Shown here piece after piece: positions 1 through 7,229 of a stretch of 24,593 nucleotides of DNA; positions within the stretch are counted from its first letter, which is position 1, and each line of letters starts with the position of its first letter. This DNA is from JBAWYM01 sp037143575 (GTDB taxonomy: Bacteria; Patescibacteriota; Gracilibacteria; Peribacterales; Peribacteraceae), in NCBI GenBank assembly GCA_037143575.1, contig JBAWYM010000027.1, positions 1-24,593 on the forward strand, given 5' to 3'. The translations under genes were made by a program, and so were the position numbers. Below the pieces are notes generated by a model. The model worked only from the letters and a program-made list of their open reading frames with translations, did not search any database and had not been told where the DNA came from.

Positions 1-22
1 AGGCCGCTGCCCGTGGCTGAAC

Positions 23-56
23 CCACCAGCTTCAGCTGGTGGTGGGTATCAGTTTT
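23..56 (+). terminator. Hairpin followed by a T-run, probable terminator of an upstream gene
   Basis: The arms at 23-31 and 34-42 pair over 9 bp around a 2-nt loop, and a run of four T follows at 53-56. This fits a Rho-independent terminator for a gene lying to the left of the window. The very short loop and the repeated GGTGG also resemble the subterminal hairpins of IS200/IS605-type elements, so a mobile-element end is an alternative. No transposase is visible in the window. Confidence 0.45.
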
Positions 57-70
57 CTATGTGGAAAGAG

Positions 71-87
71 CGGTGCAGCGTGCACCG
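71..87. other. Small inverted repeat upstream of the LEPR-XLL/dockerin gene
   Basis: A perfect 7-bp inverted repeat (CGGTGCA at 71-77, TGCACCG at 81-87) has a 3-nt spacer and lies 70 bp before the start codon of the next gene. It could be an operator or a weak hairpin. Its function cannot be told from sequence, and no clear promoter hexamers were seen beside it. Confidence 0.25.
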
Positions 88-156
88 TGTTCTTTGGAAC
101 CACAGGCTAGTGCTAAGTTTTAACAGAGTCCAATCGAGGGCTCAAAGGACAGTCAA

Positions 157-2883
157 ATGAAGAATCGCATGAACAAGGGTACGGGTCGTCGGGGTTCGAA
201 GGTCAGCGCGAGCAAGAGCAGCCGGCGTCGGTATTTGGCCGGCGGGTTCGAGCGAGTCGAACCGCGTGTGTTGCTGAGCGCTAACCCGGTGAACCCGAAG
301 ATCTGGGCGGACGTGAATGGTGATGGCAAGGTGACCCCGCTCGATGTGTTGGAGTCGATTGTCGACCTCAACCAGCGCGGTCCCCGTATCGCCAACGCGG
401 CCGCCGACGGGGGGAAATGGTACGACGTGACTCTGGATCGCAGGGTTACCCCCCAAGATCCGCTCGCCATTATCGCGTATCTCGACGAGTACGGTAGTGG
501 GGATTGGAATCCCCAGTACTCGGGAGAGATGAATGTCCACGTGAATTCCGCGATCGCGGATATCGTGGCCGTTCCCGGACAACGCGTGGAACTGATGAGC
601 GGCGAGCTCTACCCGGTGGGAGGAAGCGGAGCGTTCACGGGGATGAGTATGTACGACATTGTGCCGCCGAATCCCTTTGGTTCCGGCAGCTCAATTGTCA
701 GCCCCGACATTATCGTCGATACGGACGGCGACTTGAAGGTCGATACCGTTTATCCGTGCTCGATGAGCGGCGATTTCGTTCAGTTCGCCTCCAGTTTCAA
801 CATTTCGGAAGGGCAAACCGTGCCTTTCGAAGTGTGGGCGACGGTCGCGCAGGATGCGCGGCCGGGAACGGAAATCCATTATACGGTCGCCGGAGTGTCC
901 TCGACGGATGTGGATGGTTCCCCGATCGTGACGAACGTCATCGGGAAAAACCATACGACGATCCATGTGCAGGACCTCGGCGCGCAGTTGAGCGGAGAAG
1001 TCGGCAAGGTTGTGGCCCCCGGCGATCACAGCATCGTTTGGGCCAACCTGACCTATGCGGGAATCCCCGAGGGCCAGTATGTCCAAGTGCATCAGGAGAT
1101 CACGTTCAGGGGTCAGGATTTGGCAGGAGGTCATTATTTCGGTTTGTCCGATGACCTCCTGCACGTCTCGATCCGCGACGAAGACCTCGGTGTGATATTC
1201 CGGGGACAGTTGGAGAGTGTTGGTGCGGAGACGGTGACCTACATCTTCGATATCTATAACGCCTCGTCCGACGTTAACTACAGCATCAGAACGTCGTTGG
1301 ACGAAACGGCGCTCACAGACAGCTTCATCCGGACCGAACTGCCGAGCAACGGCATCTTGGTTGGTCCGTGGGTTGAAGTGCAGAACCCCGGGCTGGCTAT
1401 CATGCAGCTGCGGGGCGCGACCGATCCGCAATACGCGGTCTCGAACGAGCGGCAAATCGAGGTCATGTCATTCGAGGCACGTGCGTTGGTGAAGCCCGAG
1501 TTGCTGAGGACGGTCATCATCAGCGCGGAGTCGGGGAATCTGAGAAACTTGACCAATGGCACCTTGTCTGCGGATCTGAACGGGGATCACATTCCCGATA
1601 CGACCTTGCAGACCGGTGTCCCGGTCCAGAGCGGCAAGATGACGTTCGGACAGATCACCGGTGGGGCGTTGTTCGTCGGTCTCGATAGCGTGATCTTGTT
1701 CGTAACGGCGGACGTGGCTTCCAGTCTTCAGACGGATGCCAGCGTCAAGGTCGGGTTCGCCACCGGCAGCGTGTTCTTGGAGGCCGAGCGTTACGACACT
1801 GGTGCGTCCCTGGTCGGTCTGAGCGTCAACGGGAGCGATCCGAACGCGCAGATCAGGGTCCAGACGGCCAATGGGACGAGCTTCGAGTTCGTGAACCATG
1901 GGTCGATCGGGGCGAACCAGGATCTGGATAACACCTACCCCGATCGCTATGTCATGGCCGGCGAGCTCTCCGACCCGGTCGTGACCGTCGACCTCACCGC
2001 TAAAGTCGAAACCGGCGGCGTTGACTACGTCGGCATCGATGTGGTGGGCGAGAAACGGTCGATCGTGTCCTTCGAATTGTGGGTCACGGGCGCGACCACG
2101 GCGACCGCAGTGTCCTCAGGCGCGGACGTTCAGTCCGGAGACGACTTTGGCATTCGTCTCGTGCCCGGTCAGCTCGTCGCTGACGGCATCGTCACTTTCA
2201 GTTTGCGGGCCCGGATCGACTCGGGTTTCGCCAACGGCCACTCGGGCGACAGCTTCGTTGCCGTGGTGGACCGGATCGAGGCGCACGGGATCGTGTCCTC
2301 GAAGACCTACCCGGTTCTGGATACCGATATCCGGTCAGCGACCCAGACGGTCGTGACCGCGGGAATCCAGTCCGAAACCAGCACCGGACAGCCGGCTGCC
2401 ATGCTATTCAGCGGTATCGGTGTTCCGGTGGGAGGGTTCGTGTTCACGGCCTCCCAGAACCCCAACGCGGCAATCGCCGCGTTGTTGGACATCCCCATCA
2501 TCGTGTCGGCGGCTGATGTCGAAGTGGGGGTCCAGGGTTGGTTCCTGCTCACGGAGAACGGCAATCGCGTGGATGCGTCGAGCGTGACCCGGGCGGACGG
2601 AACGCCGTTCGTGGGCAATACGTTCCATGGTTCGGGGCTGGTGAATTTCGACGTAAGTAGTGTCTGGAACTTCTGGCTCCAGTCCGGATATCAGGTGGCA
2701 TTCACCGTCTTCTCGACGGTGGTGAATGCCAATACCAGTACCACTGGAGAGTCGTCGATTCTCCAGCTCGGCCAGCCCACGGCTGACGTGGTCTGGAAGA
2801 CGGTCGATTTCGGACAGGACCACCTCTTCACCGGGTTGAAAGCTTTGGACCCGATGATCGAATCGTGGTCCAACCGCGGCTAG
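157..2883 (+). CDS. Large secreted protein with LEPR-XLL N-terminal motif and dockerin domain
   Basis: A 908-residue protein that I cannot assign to a specific function. Residues 1-30 are strongly basic. They are followed by a motif of the form xEPRVLLSA (about 33-42), which matches the LEPR-XLL N-terminal motif typical of very large extracellular proteins of Planctomycetota. Residues 47-115 form a type I dockerin: the first calcium loop is well kept (DVNGDGKVTPLD), and the second is degenerate (DVTLDRRVTPQD, lacking the usual glycine). The remaining ~790 residues look like beta-rich adhesin or scaffold domains, including a DLNGDHIPD calcium-loop-like segment near 475. No C-terminal anchor is visible. 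The start at 157 is supported by AAAGGA at 144-149 with 7-nt spacing, a clearer Shine-Dalgarno than its neighbours have. Two hairpins follow the stop. The planctomycete-type N-terminus is unexpected in this gene neighbourhood. Confidence 0.75.
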   Translation: MKNRMNKGTGRRGSKVSASKSSRRRYLAGGFERVEPRVLLSANPVNPKIWADVNGDGKVTPLDVLESIVDLNQRGPRIANAAADGGKWYDVTLDRRVTPQDPLAIIAYLDEYGSGDWNPQYSGEMNVHVNSAIADIVAVPGQRVELMSGELYPVGGSGAFTGMSMYDIVPPNPFGSGSSIVSPDIIVDTDGDLKVDTVYPCSMSGDFVQFASSFNISEGQTVPFEVWATVAQDARPGTEIHYTVAGVSSTDVDGSPIVTNVIGKNHTTIHVQDLGAQLSGEVGKVVAPGDHSIVWANLTYAGIPEGQYVQVHQEITFRGQDLAGGHYFGLSDDLLHVSIRDEDLGVIFRGQLESVGAETVTYIFDIYNASSDVNYSIRTSLDETALTDSFIRTELPSNGILVGPWVEVQNPGLAIMQLRGATDPQYAVSNERQIEVMSFEARALVKPELLRTVIISAESGNLRNLTNGTLSADLNGDHIPDTTLQTGVPVQSGKMTFGQITGGALFVGLDSVILFVTADVASSLQTDASVKVGFATGSVFLEAERYDTGASLVGLSVNGSDPNAQIRVQTANGTSFEFVNHGSIGANQDLDNTYPDRYVMAGELSDPVVTVDLTAKVETGGVDYVGIDVVGEKRSIVSFELWVTGATTATAVSSGADVQSGDDFGIRLVPGQLVADGIVTFSLRARIDSGFANGHSGDSFVAVVDRIEAHGIVSSKTYPVLDTDIRSATQTVVTAGIQSETSTGQPAAMLFSGIGVPVGGFVFTASQNPNAAIAALLDIPIIVSAADVEVGVQGWFLLTENGNRVDASSVTRADGTPFVGNTFHGSGLVNFDVSSVWNFWLQSGYQVAFTVFSTVVNANTSTTGESSILQLGQPTADVVWKTVDFGQDHLFTGLKALDPMIESWSNRG

Positions 2884-2909
2884 CCACCGCGGTCAATAAT
2901 CAACAATTA

Positions 2910-2940
2910 ATCCTGCTCTCCCTCACACGGAGAGCAGGAT
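2910..2940. terminator. Perfect 12-bp stem-loop after the LEPR-XLL gene
   Basis: Arms 2910-2921 and 2929-2940 are perfectly complementary with a 7-nt loop, 27 nt past the stop codon. There is no T-run on the plus side. The AT-rich sequence to the left (2896-2909) would give a weak T-rich tail on the minus strand. It is probably a transcript 3' end or processing signal, working with the second hairpin just downstream. Confidence 0.5.
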
Positions 2941-2966
2941 GCACTAGCCTAAGCGTTTCAGGGTTC

Positions 2967-3005
2967 GCCGTCTGGTCCTCTCGTATGGGACTAGGCGGCA
3001 TTTTT
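2967..3005 (+). terminator. Rho-independent terminator
   Basis: A 12-bp stem (2967-2978 with 2988-2999, including two G-U pairs in RNA) is followed directly by five T (3001-3005). It lies 84 nt after the stop of the upstream gene and before the next plus-strand gene, so it probably separates the two transcription units. Confidence 0.7.
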
Positions 3006-3044
3006 AATGTGCGGAAATCGTCAAAATGAGACATGCGTGATGAA

Positions 3045-3050
3045 TTGACA
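3045..3050 (+). promoter_or_regulatory. Consensus -35 box before the SLH protein gene
   Basis: A perfect TTGACA lies at 3045-3050. The best -10 candidates at 17-18 bp spacing (CAAAAT or AAAATA, 3068-3074) are poor and fall just inside the longest reading frame. If used, transcription would start near 3080 and translation at the second start, 3098. Confidence 0.35.
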
Positions 3051-3064
3051 CTAAGCTCCTTAAA

Positions 3065-5389
3065 ATGCAAAATACCCTTCGATTTCCCCCATCCCGTATG
3101 TTTATGCTCCTCAATCCGAAAGGTCTGGCTCTTTCTCTTTGTGCCGCTCTGATAAGTGTCGGTATCGCCTCAGTTCCCGTCGCTCTCCATGCTCAGACAG
3201 CTTCCGAAGTCATTATCACCAATGTGGCCTTTAGTGCGGACTTCAATACCGCCACCATTAATCTCAATCGCGACCCGGGGCAGTCGCTCTCCATCCGCTA
3301 TGCGATCTACAAGGGGAGTGAGACGCAGGAACGCAGAGGCGGGTCCTTCGGGATCGGTGCCAGCACGGTGACCACCGGCAGCTTCCGCGCGAACTTCGAT
3401 CTGGAAGGCGGCGATGGAACCTACGTCGTGCGCTTCGCGGTGTGCCCCAAGGATGTGAACTTGACCGGAGCGGGGATCGATGCGACGTGCGGGCAGATCT
3501 ATGCAGCGACCGTCGTATATCGTTCTGCCGTTCTCGCAATCCCCGATCTGCAAATCCGTAGCGCGACTTTTTCGCAGACTGTTGCCGGGAAACAGGATGT
3601 CTTGCTCATTCAGCTCTGCAACGTCAGCGGGAGCGTCCATCAGAGCGGAGCCTTCGGGGCTATCGTCTTCAAGATCACCCTCAATGGTTACTCCGATACC
3701 ATCGTCCCAACGGGCGGGAATGATGATCTGGCAGTCGGCGCATGCCGCTTCTACGAATTTCCCAATCTCCTGGATGGCTCTTCCCCGTTCACGCACGCCA
3801 CGGTTCCTCCCGGAAATTACGCGCTCGATCTCGTCTTACAGAACCGCGATACCACGATTCCTCACTTCGCCACGACGATCACGGTTTCGGCGCTACCAAC
3901 CAATCCCATTTCCATCCTCAGCGCGAATTTCTCCTCCAATTACGACACTGTCACATTCACTTTCTCCCGCAATCCGGGATCCGATTACGAGATTCGCTAC
4001 GAGAAGTACAGGCAGTTTGAGAATTCGTTGCTCGGTGGCGGTGCCGTGTCAACGCAGGGCTCCACGAGTGTCATCACCGGATTCCGCAGTCAATTCACCT
4101 CTCACGGAACCGGACCTTTCCGCGTAGATTTCGCCGTTTGTCCGAAACCCGGGCTCAACCAGGCGCCGAACATCGATGCGACGTGCGGGCCGCGTGTGAC
4201 CAAAATACTTTCCCTGGGAGATACGTCTTCCCGTGCCAATCTCCGGGTCACCCAGAGCGGACCTGCGACGGTGACGGAAGGCGGCAAGGCATCGTACGAA
4301 TTTGTCGTTACCAATGATGGAGGGACTGCTGCAGAGAATGTCGTTCTTTCGCACGACTCTCCGTTCGAGGCCGGCTTCATCTTCGATCGCACTGCCTCGA
4401 GCACGGAGTATTGTACGGTTTCCGATACCCCCAAGTGCACCATTGGTACGATCCCTGCCGGGGATCAAAAGATCGTTCGGATCAGCTTCAAGATCATTCC
4501 TTCCTATCCCAGCAGCTGCGGCAAGGCGATTGCGAGTTACGCCTATCTCTCCACCAGTTCTCCGTCCAATATCACGCTCAACACCAGCAAGAGCCCTGTT
4601 GTGAAGACGACGGTGATCTGTACGGCGAATCCTCCTCCGCCAGAACCCAAAGGCACCTGCTGCTTCAATCCCACCGGCGGCGGCAAGCAGTGCGAGGATA
4701 TGACGGTGACACAGTGCAAGAGCTACAGAGGATCGAATTACAGTTCACAGCTGGAGTGTTCCCAGTTCTGCTTCGGATTCACCGTCCCCGGCGGAACACA
4801 AACGGCTCCTCCTGCAGGCTACGAGGATGAAGTACTGACGAATATTGATACGTATCACAATCCCTTCCCGGATACCGATACCAGCAAGCTCTCCGGCAGG
4901 GCTGCAGCCGAGCTCTACCGCAGAGCAGTGATCGGGGGATTTCCGGACGGGCAGTTCAAGGGTGATCGCTCGGTAAATCGTGCGGAGGCGGCCAAATTCT
5001 TGATGCTCGCACGATACAATGGCATCGATGATGTCTACAATGATGGGAAGTTCCCCGATGTGAAAGATGGGGAGTGGTATGTTCCGTTCGTAATGATGGC
5101 TGCACGCAACGGCGTGATCAATGGCTATCCGGACGGTATGTTCCGGCCGGGAAATCAGGTGAACACCGCGGAATTCCTGAAGATGTTTGCGCTCACCTTC
5201 GGCACTCCTCTCAATAGTCCGTATTCCTATTCGGATGTGCGTTCGACGGATTGGTTCGCGCCGTATGCCGGTCTCGCACGTCACTACAACCTCTTCCCCG
5301 ATCGCGGCAATGCGAAGCTCTCACCGGGCAAGGCACTGACGCGTGAGGAGGTGGCGGTGGCGATTTATCAGTATTTGGCGGGGAAATGA
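3065..5389 (+). CDS. Secreted multidomain protein with three C-terminal SLH repeats
   Basis: A 774-residue surface protein. A signal peptide spans roughly residues 17-43, with probable cleavage after ALHA. Domain A (about 47-155) is repeated as domain B (281-385); both contain FAVCPK and, 15 residues after that cysteine, IDATCG (C127/C142 and C359/C374). Between them lies a CARDB-like beta domain (160-275). A DUF11-like beta-sandwich (391-519) and a Cys-rich segment (529-570) follow. Residues 597-774 hold three SLH repeats with FPD and GYPDG-type signatures; SLH repeats anchor proteins non-covalently to secondary wall polymers, so the protein is probably displayed outside the cell. The start is uncertain: ATG 3065 gives the longest frame, while ATG 3098 gives a more ordinary signal peptide. 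No good Shine-Dalgarno precedes either. The ligand and exact role cannot be told. Confidence 0.85.
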   Translation: MQNTLRFPPSRMFMLLNPKGLALSLCAALISVGIASVPVALHAQTASEVIITNVAFSADFNTATINLNRDPGQSLSIRYAIYKGSETQERRGGSFGIGASTVTTGSFRANFDLEGGDGTYVVRFAVCPKDVNLTGAGIDATCGQIYAATVVYRSAVLAIPDLQIRSATFSQTVAGKQDVLLIQLCNVSGSVHQSGAFGAIVFKITLNGYSDTIVPTGGNDDLAVGACRFYEFPNLLDGSSPFTHATVPPGNYALDLVLQNRDTTIPHFATTITVSALPTNPISILSANFSSNYDTVTFTFSRNPGSDYEIRYEKYRQFENSLLGGGAVSTQGSTSVITGFRSQFTSHGTGPFRVDFAVCPKPGLNQAPNIDATCGPRVTKILSLGDTSSRANLRVTQSGPATVTEGGKASYEFVVTNDGGTAAENVVLSHDSPFEAGFIFDRTASSTEYCTVSDTPKCTIGTIPAGDQKIVRISFKIIPSYPSSCGKAIASYAYLSTSSPSNITLNTSKSPVVKTTVICTANPPPPEPKGTCCFNPTGGGKQCEDMTVTQCKSYRGSNYSSQLECSQFCFGFTVPGGTQTAPPAGYEDEVLTNIDTYHNPFPDTDTSKLSGRAAAELYRRAVIGGFPDGQFKGDRSVNRAEAAKFLMLARYNGIDDVYNDGKFPDVKDGEWYVPFVMMAARNGVINGYPDGMFRPGNQVNTAEFLKMFALTFGTPLNSPYSYSDVRSTDWFAPYAGLARHYNLFPDRGNAKLSPGKALTREEVAVAIYQYLAGK

Positions 5390-5391
5390 GA

Positions 5392-5447
5392 TGTCATAGT
5401 GAGCTGAGGGAGAAAGGTGTCATAGTGAGCCGCGTCGAACTATGACA
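5392..5447. repeat. Interspersed hairpin repeat with TGAGC...GTCGAA loop
   Basis: TGTCATAGTGAGC occurs twice (5392-5404 and 5418-5430). The second copy begins a hairpin with 9-bp arms at 5418-5426 and 5439-5447. Its loop region contains TGAGCCGCGTCGAA (5426-5439), the same core seen at 9977-9990 with different arms. It starts 3 nt after the SLH gene stop and may also end that transcript, although no T-run follows. Confidence 0.6.
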
Positions 5448-5532
5448 ACGACTATCGTCATAAGACTGCATGATGTCCCTCCACTTTGCTTCATCAGAGC
5501 TCAGGACAGGCGCTTAGAATGGTTTTCATTGT

Positions 5533-5548
5533 ACGAACTTCAGCCCCA
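5533..5548. repeat. Copy of the transporter gene 3' end (direct repeat, left)
   Basis: The sequence ACGAACTTCAGCCCCA matches 5661-5676 (ACAAACTTCAGCCCCA) at 15 of 16 positions. The right copy encodes the last residues (GLKF) of the EamA-type transporter. The left copy is outside the gene, on the far side of a palindromic element, and looks like a duplication made when that element arrived. Confidence 0.45.
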
Positions 5549-5553
5549 TCACG

Positions 5554-5621
5554 AAAAACATGCCATGGTTCGATGCTTCGTCCTAGCTCAGCACAGGCGC
5601 GGCTCACCATGACATGTTTTT
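5554..5621. terminator. Long imperfect palindrome acting as a probable bidirectional terminator
   Basis: Fifteen-bp arms at 5554-5568 and 5607-5621 match at 14 of 15 positions. The left arm begins with five A and the right arm ends with five T, so a U-run would follow the stem on either strand. It lies between the convergent SLH gene and EamA gene, where a two-way terminator is expected. The interior, read on the minus strand, again carries TGAGC and CGAA motifs like the interspersed hairpin family elsewhere in the window. Confidence 0.6.
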
Positions 5622-5656
5622 CTTGTGTGGCTCGGGATGACATGCTTGGTTTTCCG

Positions 5657-6526
5657 TTACACAAACTTCAGCCCCACGATCCCCGCCATAACCAGCCCAA
5701 TCGCCAGCCACTGCTTGCCGTGGAGTTTCTCTCCGTACCACCACCAGCCGAGGAGTGAGGTGAAGACGAGCGATCCAGTCCCGATGGAATTGATGACCGC
5801 GACGGGGCCCAGGAGCGTGGCCATGCTGTAGCAGGCGGTGCCGGCGATCGTCGGAGCAGAGCAGAGGGCGATGATGAGCCATTGTCGGAGGGATATTCGT
5901 TGTATTGATGTTCGCTGAAACAGAAATCGTCCCCCAATGAGCACAGCACAGCCGATGAGGATCGTCGCTTCCCAGAAGTAGCCATTCACGAGCGGGCTTC
6001 CGGCTTCGTTCATTTTCGCGAGGATGGCATTGGTGCAGGCAACGAGGAAGGCGCTGAAGACGTTGAGGGCGATGCCGTAGAACAGTCGACCGTCGAGGTG
6101 GGCGAAGTTGTTGCGCACGATGCCGAGGAGCACCGCGCCGATGATGACGAGACCGATCAGCATCAATGCCGTGATCGAGAGCGTTTGCCCGAGGAAGATC
6201 CACCCGATGAACACCATGAGGATCGTGGCTGTCGCTTTGGTGAAGGCTGATGCCACACTGATGGCGATCGATCTCCACGAGACATACGTGACGAAGAGGT
6301 AGAGCCCGCCGAGGATCCCCGAGATCGCCTGCAGTTTCCACGTATGGAGGAACCACAGGAAATCTCCCCGGGTTGCTCCGATGAGGAGCGGACTCATGGT
6401 GATGAGGAGAGAGAGGTTACGGTGGAGTGCGACGGTAAGGCTGTCAATTTTCCGCACATACCGTGCGAGCAGTAGGTTCTGCAGGACGTACCCCAGCATC
6501 GACCCGATGGCGAGCGTGTAGAACAT
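5657..6526 (-). CDS. EamA/DMT-type membrane transporter
   Basis: A 289-residue integral membrane protein with about ten hydrophobic segments arranged as two halves of five, the layout of the EamA domain pair in the drug/metabolite transporter superfamily. The substrate cannot be deduced; family members export amino acids, nucleotide sugars or other metabolites. I place the start at ATG 6526 (MFYTLAIG) rather than the further upstream ATG at 6580, because the longer frame would overlap the gene before it and adds an Arg/Cys-rich stretch unlike a membrane protein start. With this start there are 10 nt between the two genes, so they are probably co-transcribed. The 3' end is partly duplicated at 5533-5548. 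Confidence 0.75.
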   Translation of the reverse strand: MFYTLAIGSMLGYVLQNLLLARYVRKIDSLTVALHRNLSLLITMSPLLIGATRGDFLWFLHTWKLQAISGILGGLYLFVTYVSWRSIAISVASAFTKATATILMVFIGWIFLGQTLSITALMLIGLVIIGAVLLGIVRNNFAHLDGRLFYGIALNVFSAFLVACTNAILAKMNEAGSPLVNGYFWEATILIGCAVLIGGRFLFQRTSIQRISLRQWLIIALCSAPTIAGTACYSMATLLGPVAVINSIGTGSLVFTSLLGWWWYGEKLHGKQWLAIGLVMAGIVGLKFV

Positions 6527-6536
6527 CGCCTGTAGC

Positions 6537-6944
6537 CTACATGCCCGTCGCCCTCGAGCGGAAGCTCTGCAGGACTTCATTCACCTTTTCCAATGCCTGA
6601 GGCTGCTTCACATCACGGAGGAAATTGCGTCCAAGGGTCACATCATCTGCCGGGAAAATATGTTGTTCGATCACTTTCTTGGCTGTCCACCGGCCGGGAT
6701 GGCCCTCATCATCGGGGTAGCGTTGCGCTTCGAGCTCGGGGGCCGAGAGGAGCTGGATGTCCATCAGCACTTTCTTCACCGTTGCGGACTGCGACGGCGC
6801 CGCTTGTACTTCCGGATTCGTGAAATAGGCGACGACGGGATTGCTGTAGGCTCCGGAGCCGAAGAGGCCTTCCGAGTACAGAAACGCACCGCCAACCATG
6901 ACGATGACGACGATGATCATGAAACCGATGAGGAGCTTGTGCAT
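6537..6944 (-). CDS. Small membrane-anchored protein of unknown function
   Basis: A 135-residue protein beginning MHKLLIGF. One transmembrane helix (about residues 4-22) is followed by a soluble domain of some 110 residues rich in charged and polar residues, so it is probably anchored in the membrane with the domain on one side. I do not recognise the family. The longer frame to 7058 was not used: its first 38 residues are basic and Cys-rich, and a promoter falls inside it. TTGCTT (6981-6976), an 18-bp spacer and TACACT (6957-6952) end 7 nt before ATG 6944, implying a leaderless or nearly leaderless message. The EamA-type gene follows after 10 nt. Confidence 0.65.
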   Translation of the reverse strand: MHKLLIGFMIIVVIVMVGGAFLYSEGLFGSGAYSNPVVAYFTNPEVQAAPSQSATVKKVLMDIQLLSAPELEAQRYPDDEGHPGRWTAKKVIEQHIFPADDVTLGRNFLRDVKQPQALEKVNEVLQSFRSRATGM

Positions 6945-6951
6945 GGGAGCG

Positions 6952-6981
6952 AGTGTAGAGGGGCGCAGGGAGATCAAGCAA
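6952..6981 (-). promoter_or_regulatory. Sigma70-type promoter for the small membrane protein and EamA genes
   Basis: TTGCTT at 6981-6976 and TACACT at 6957-6952 are separated by 18 bp. Only 7 nt separate the -10 box from ATG 6944, so the transcript would start at or 1 nt before the start codon. The same TACACT hexamer appears in front of tRNA-Tyr and pbpC. Confidence 0.5.
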
Positions 6982-7034
6982 CCGGAAGAACAACCGCCAC
7001 CACTTCTTTTCGCTAGGAAACCTGACGCAATAGA

Positions 7035-7063
7035 TTGAATGACATGAATATTTCTCATACACT
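7035..7063 (+). promoter_or_regulatory. Sigma70-type promoter for tRNA-Tyr
   Basis: TTGAAT (7035-7040), a 17-bp spacer and TACACT (7058-7063) lie upstream of the tRNA. Transcription would start near 7070, leaving a leader of about 38 nt to be removed by RNase P. Confidence 0.55.
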
Positions 7064-7107
7064 AATGCAGGTGAGACTATGTTCTTTGGTACTCTAATAC
7101 TTTTCGT

Positions 7108-7192
7108 GGGTCGGTAGCGAAGTAGACAAACGCACCTGACTGTAAATCAGGCGGCTCTGCCTTCGGGGGTGCAAATCCCTCCCGGCCCACCA
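7108..7192 (+). tRNA. tRNA-Tyr (anticodon GUA)
   Basis: A class II tRNA. The acceptor stem pairs 7108-7114 with 7182-7188 over 7 bp with one G-U. The discriminator base is A7189, as expected for bacterial tRNA-Tyr, and CCA is encoded at 7190-7192. The anticodon stem is 7135-7139 with 7147-7151, and the loop 7140-7146 carries GTA at 7142-7144. A long variable arm (7152-7164) follows. The T stem is 7165-7169 with 7177-7181, enclosing a 7-nt T loop whose sequence (TGCAAAT) departs from the usual TTCRANN. Confidence 0.95.
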
Positions 7193-7195
7193 ATA

Positions 7196-7223
7196 TTGAC
7201 ATATCACAAATATATAGTATTAT
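7196..7223 (+). promoter_or_regulatory. Strong sigma70-type promoter placed for a leaderless transcript
   Basis: A perfect TTGACA (7196-7201), a 16-bp spacer and TATTAT (7218-7223) start 3 nt after the tRNA end. Exactly 6 nt separate the -10 box from GTG 7230, so the predicted +1 is the G of the start codon. No Shine-Dalgarno sequence precedes the GTG. Confidence 0.65.
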
Positions 7224-7229
7224 TATAGT

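Noticed and set aside
1..60. IS200/IS605 element end
   Set aside because: The hairpin is suggestive, but no transposase or matching opposite end is visible, so it is listed only as a probable terminator.
5486..5758. A 90-codon open frame on the plus strand
   Set aside because: It is composed of interspersed repeat sequence and the antisense end of the EamA-type gene, so it is not a gene.
6945..7058. Upstream extension of the small membrane protein to 7058
   Set aside because: A promoter with TACACT lies within it and the added residues are basic and Cys-rich, unlike a membrane protein start.
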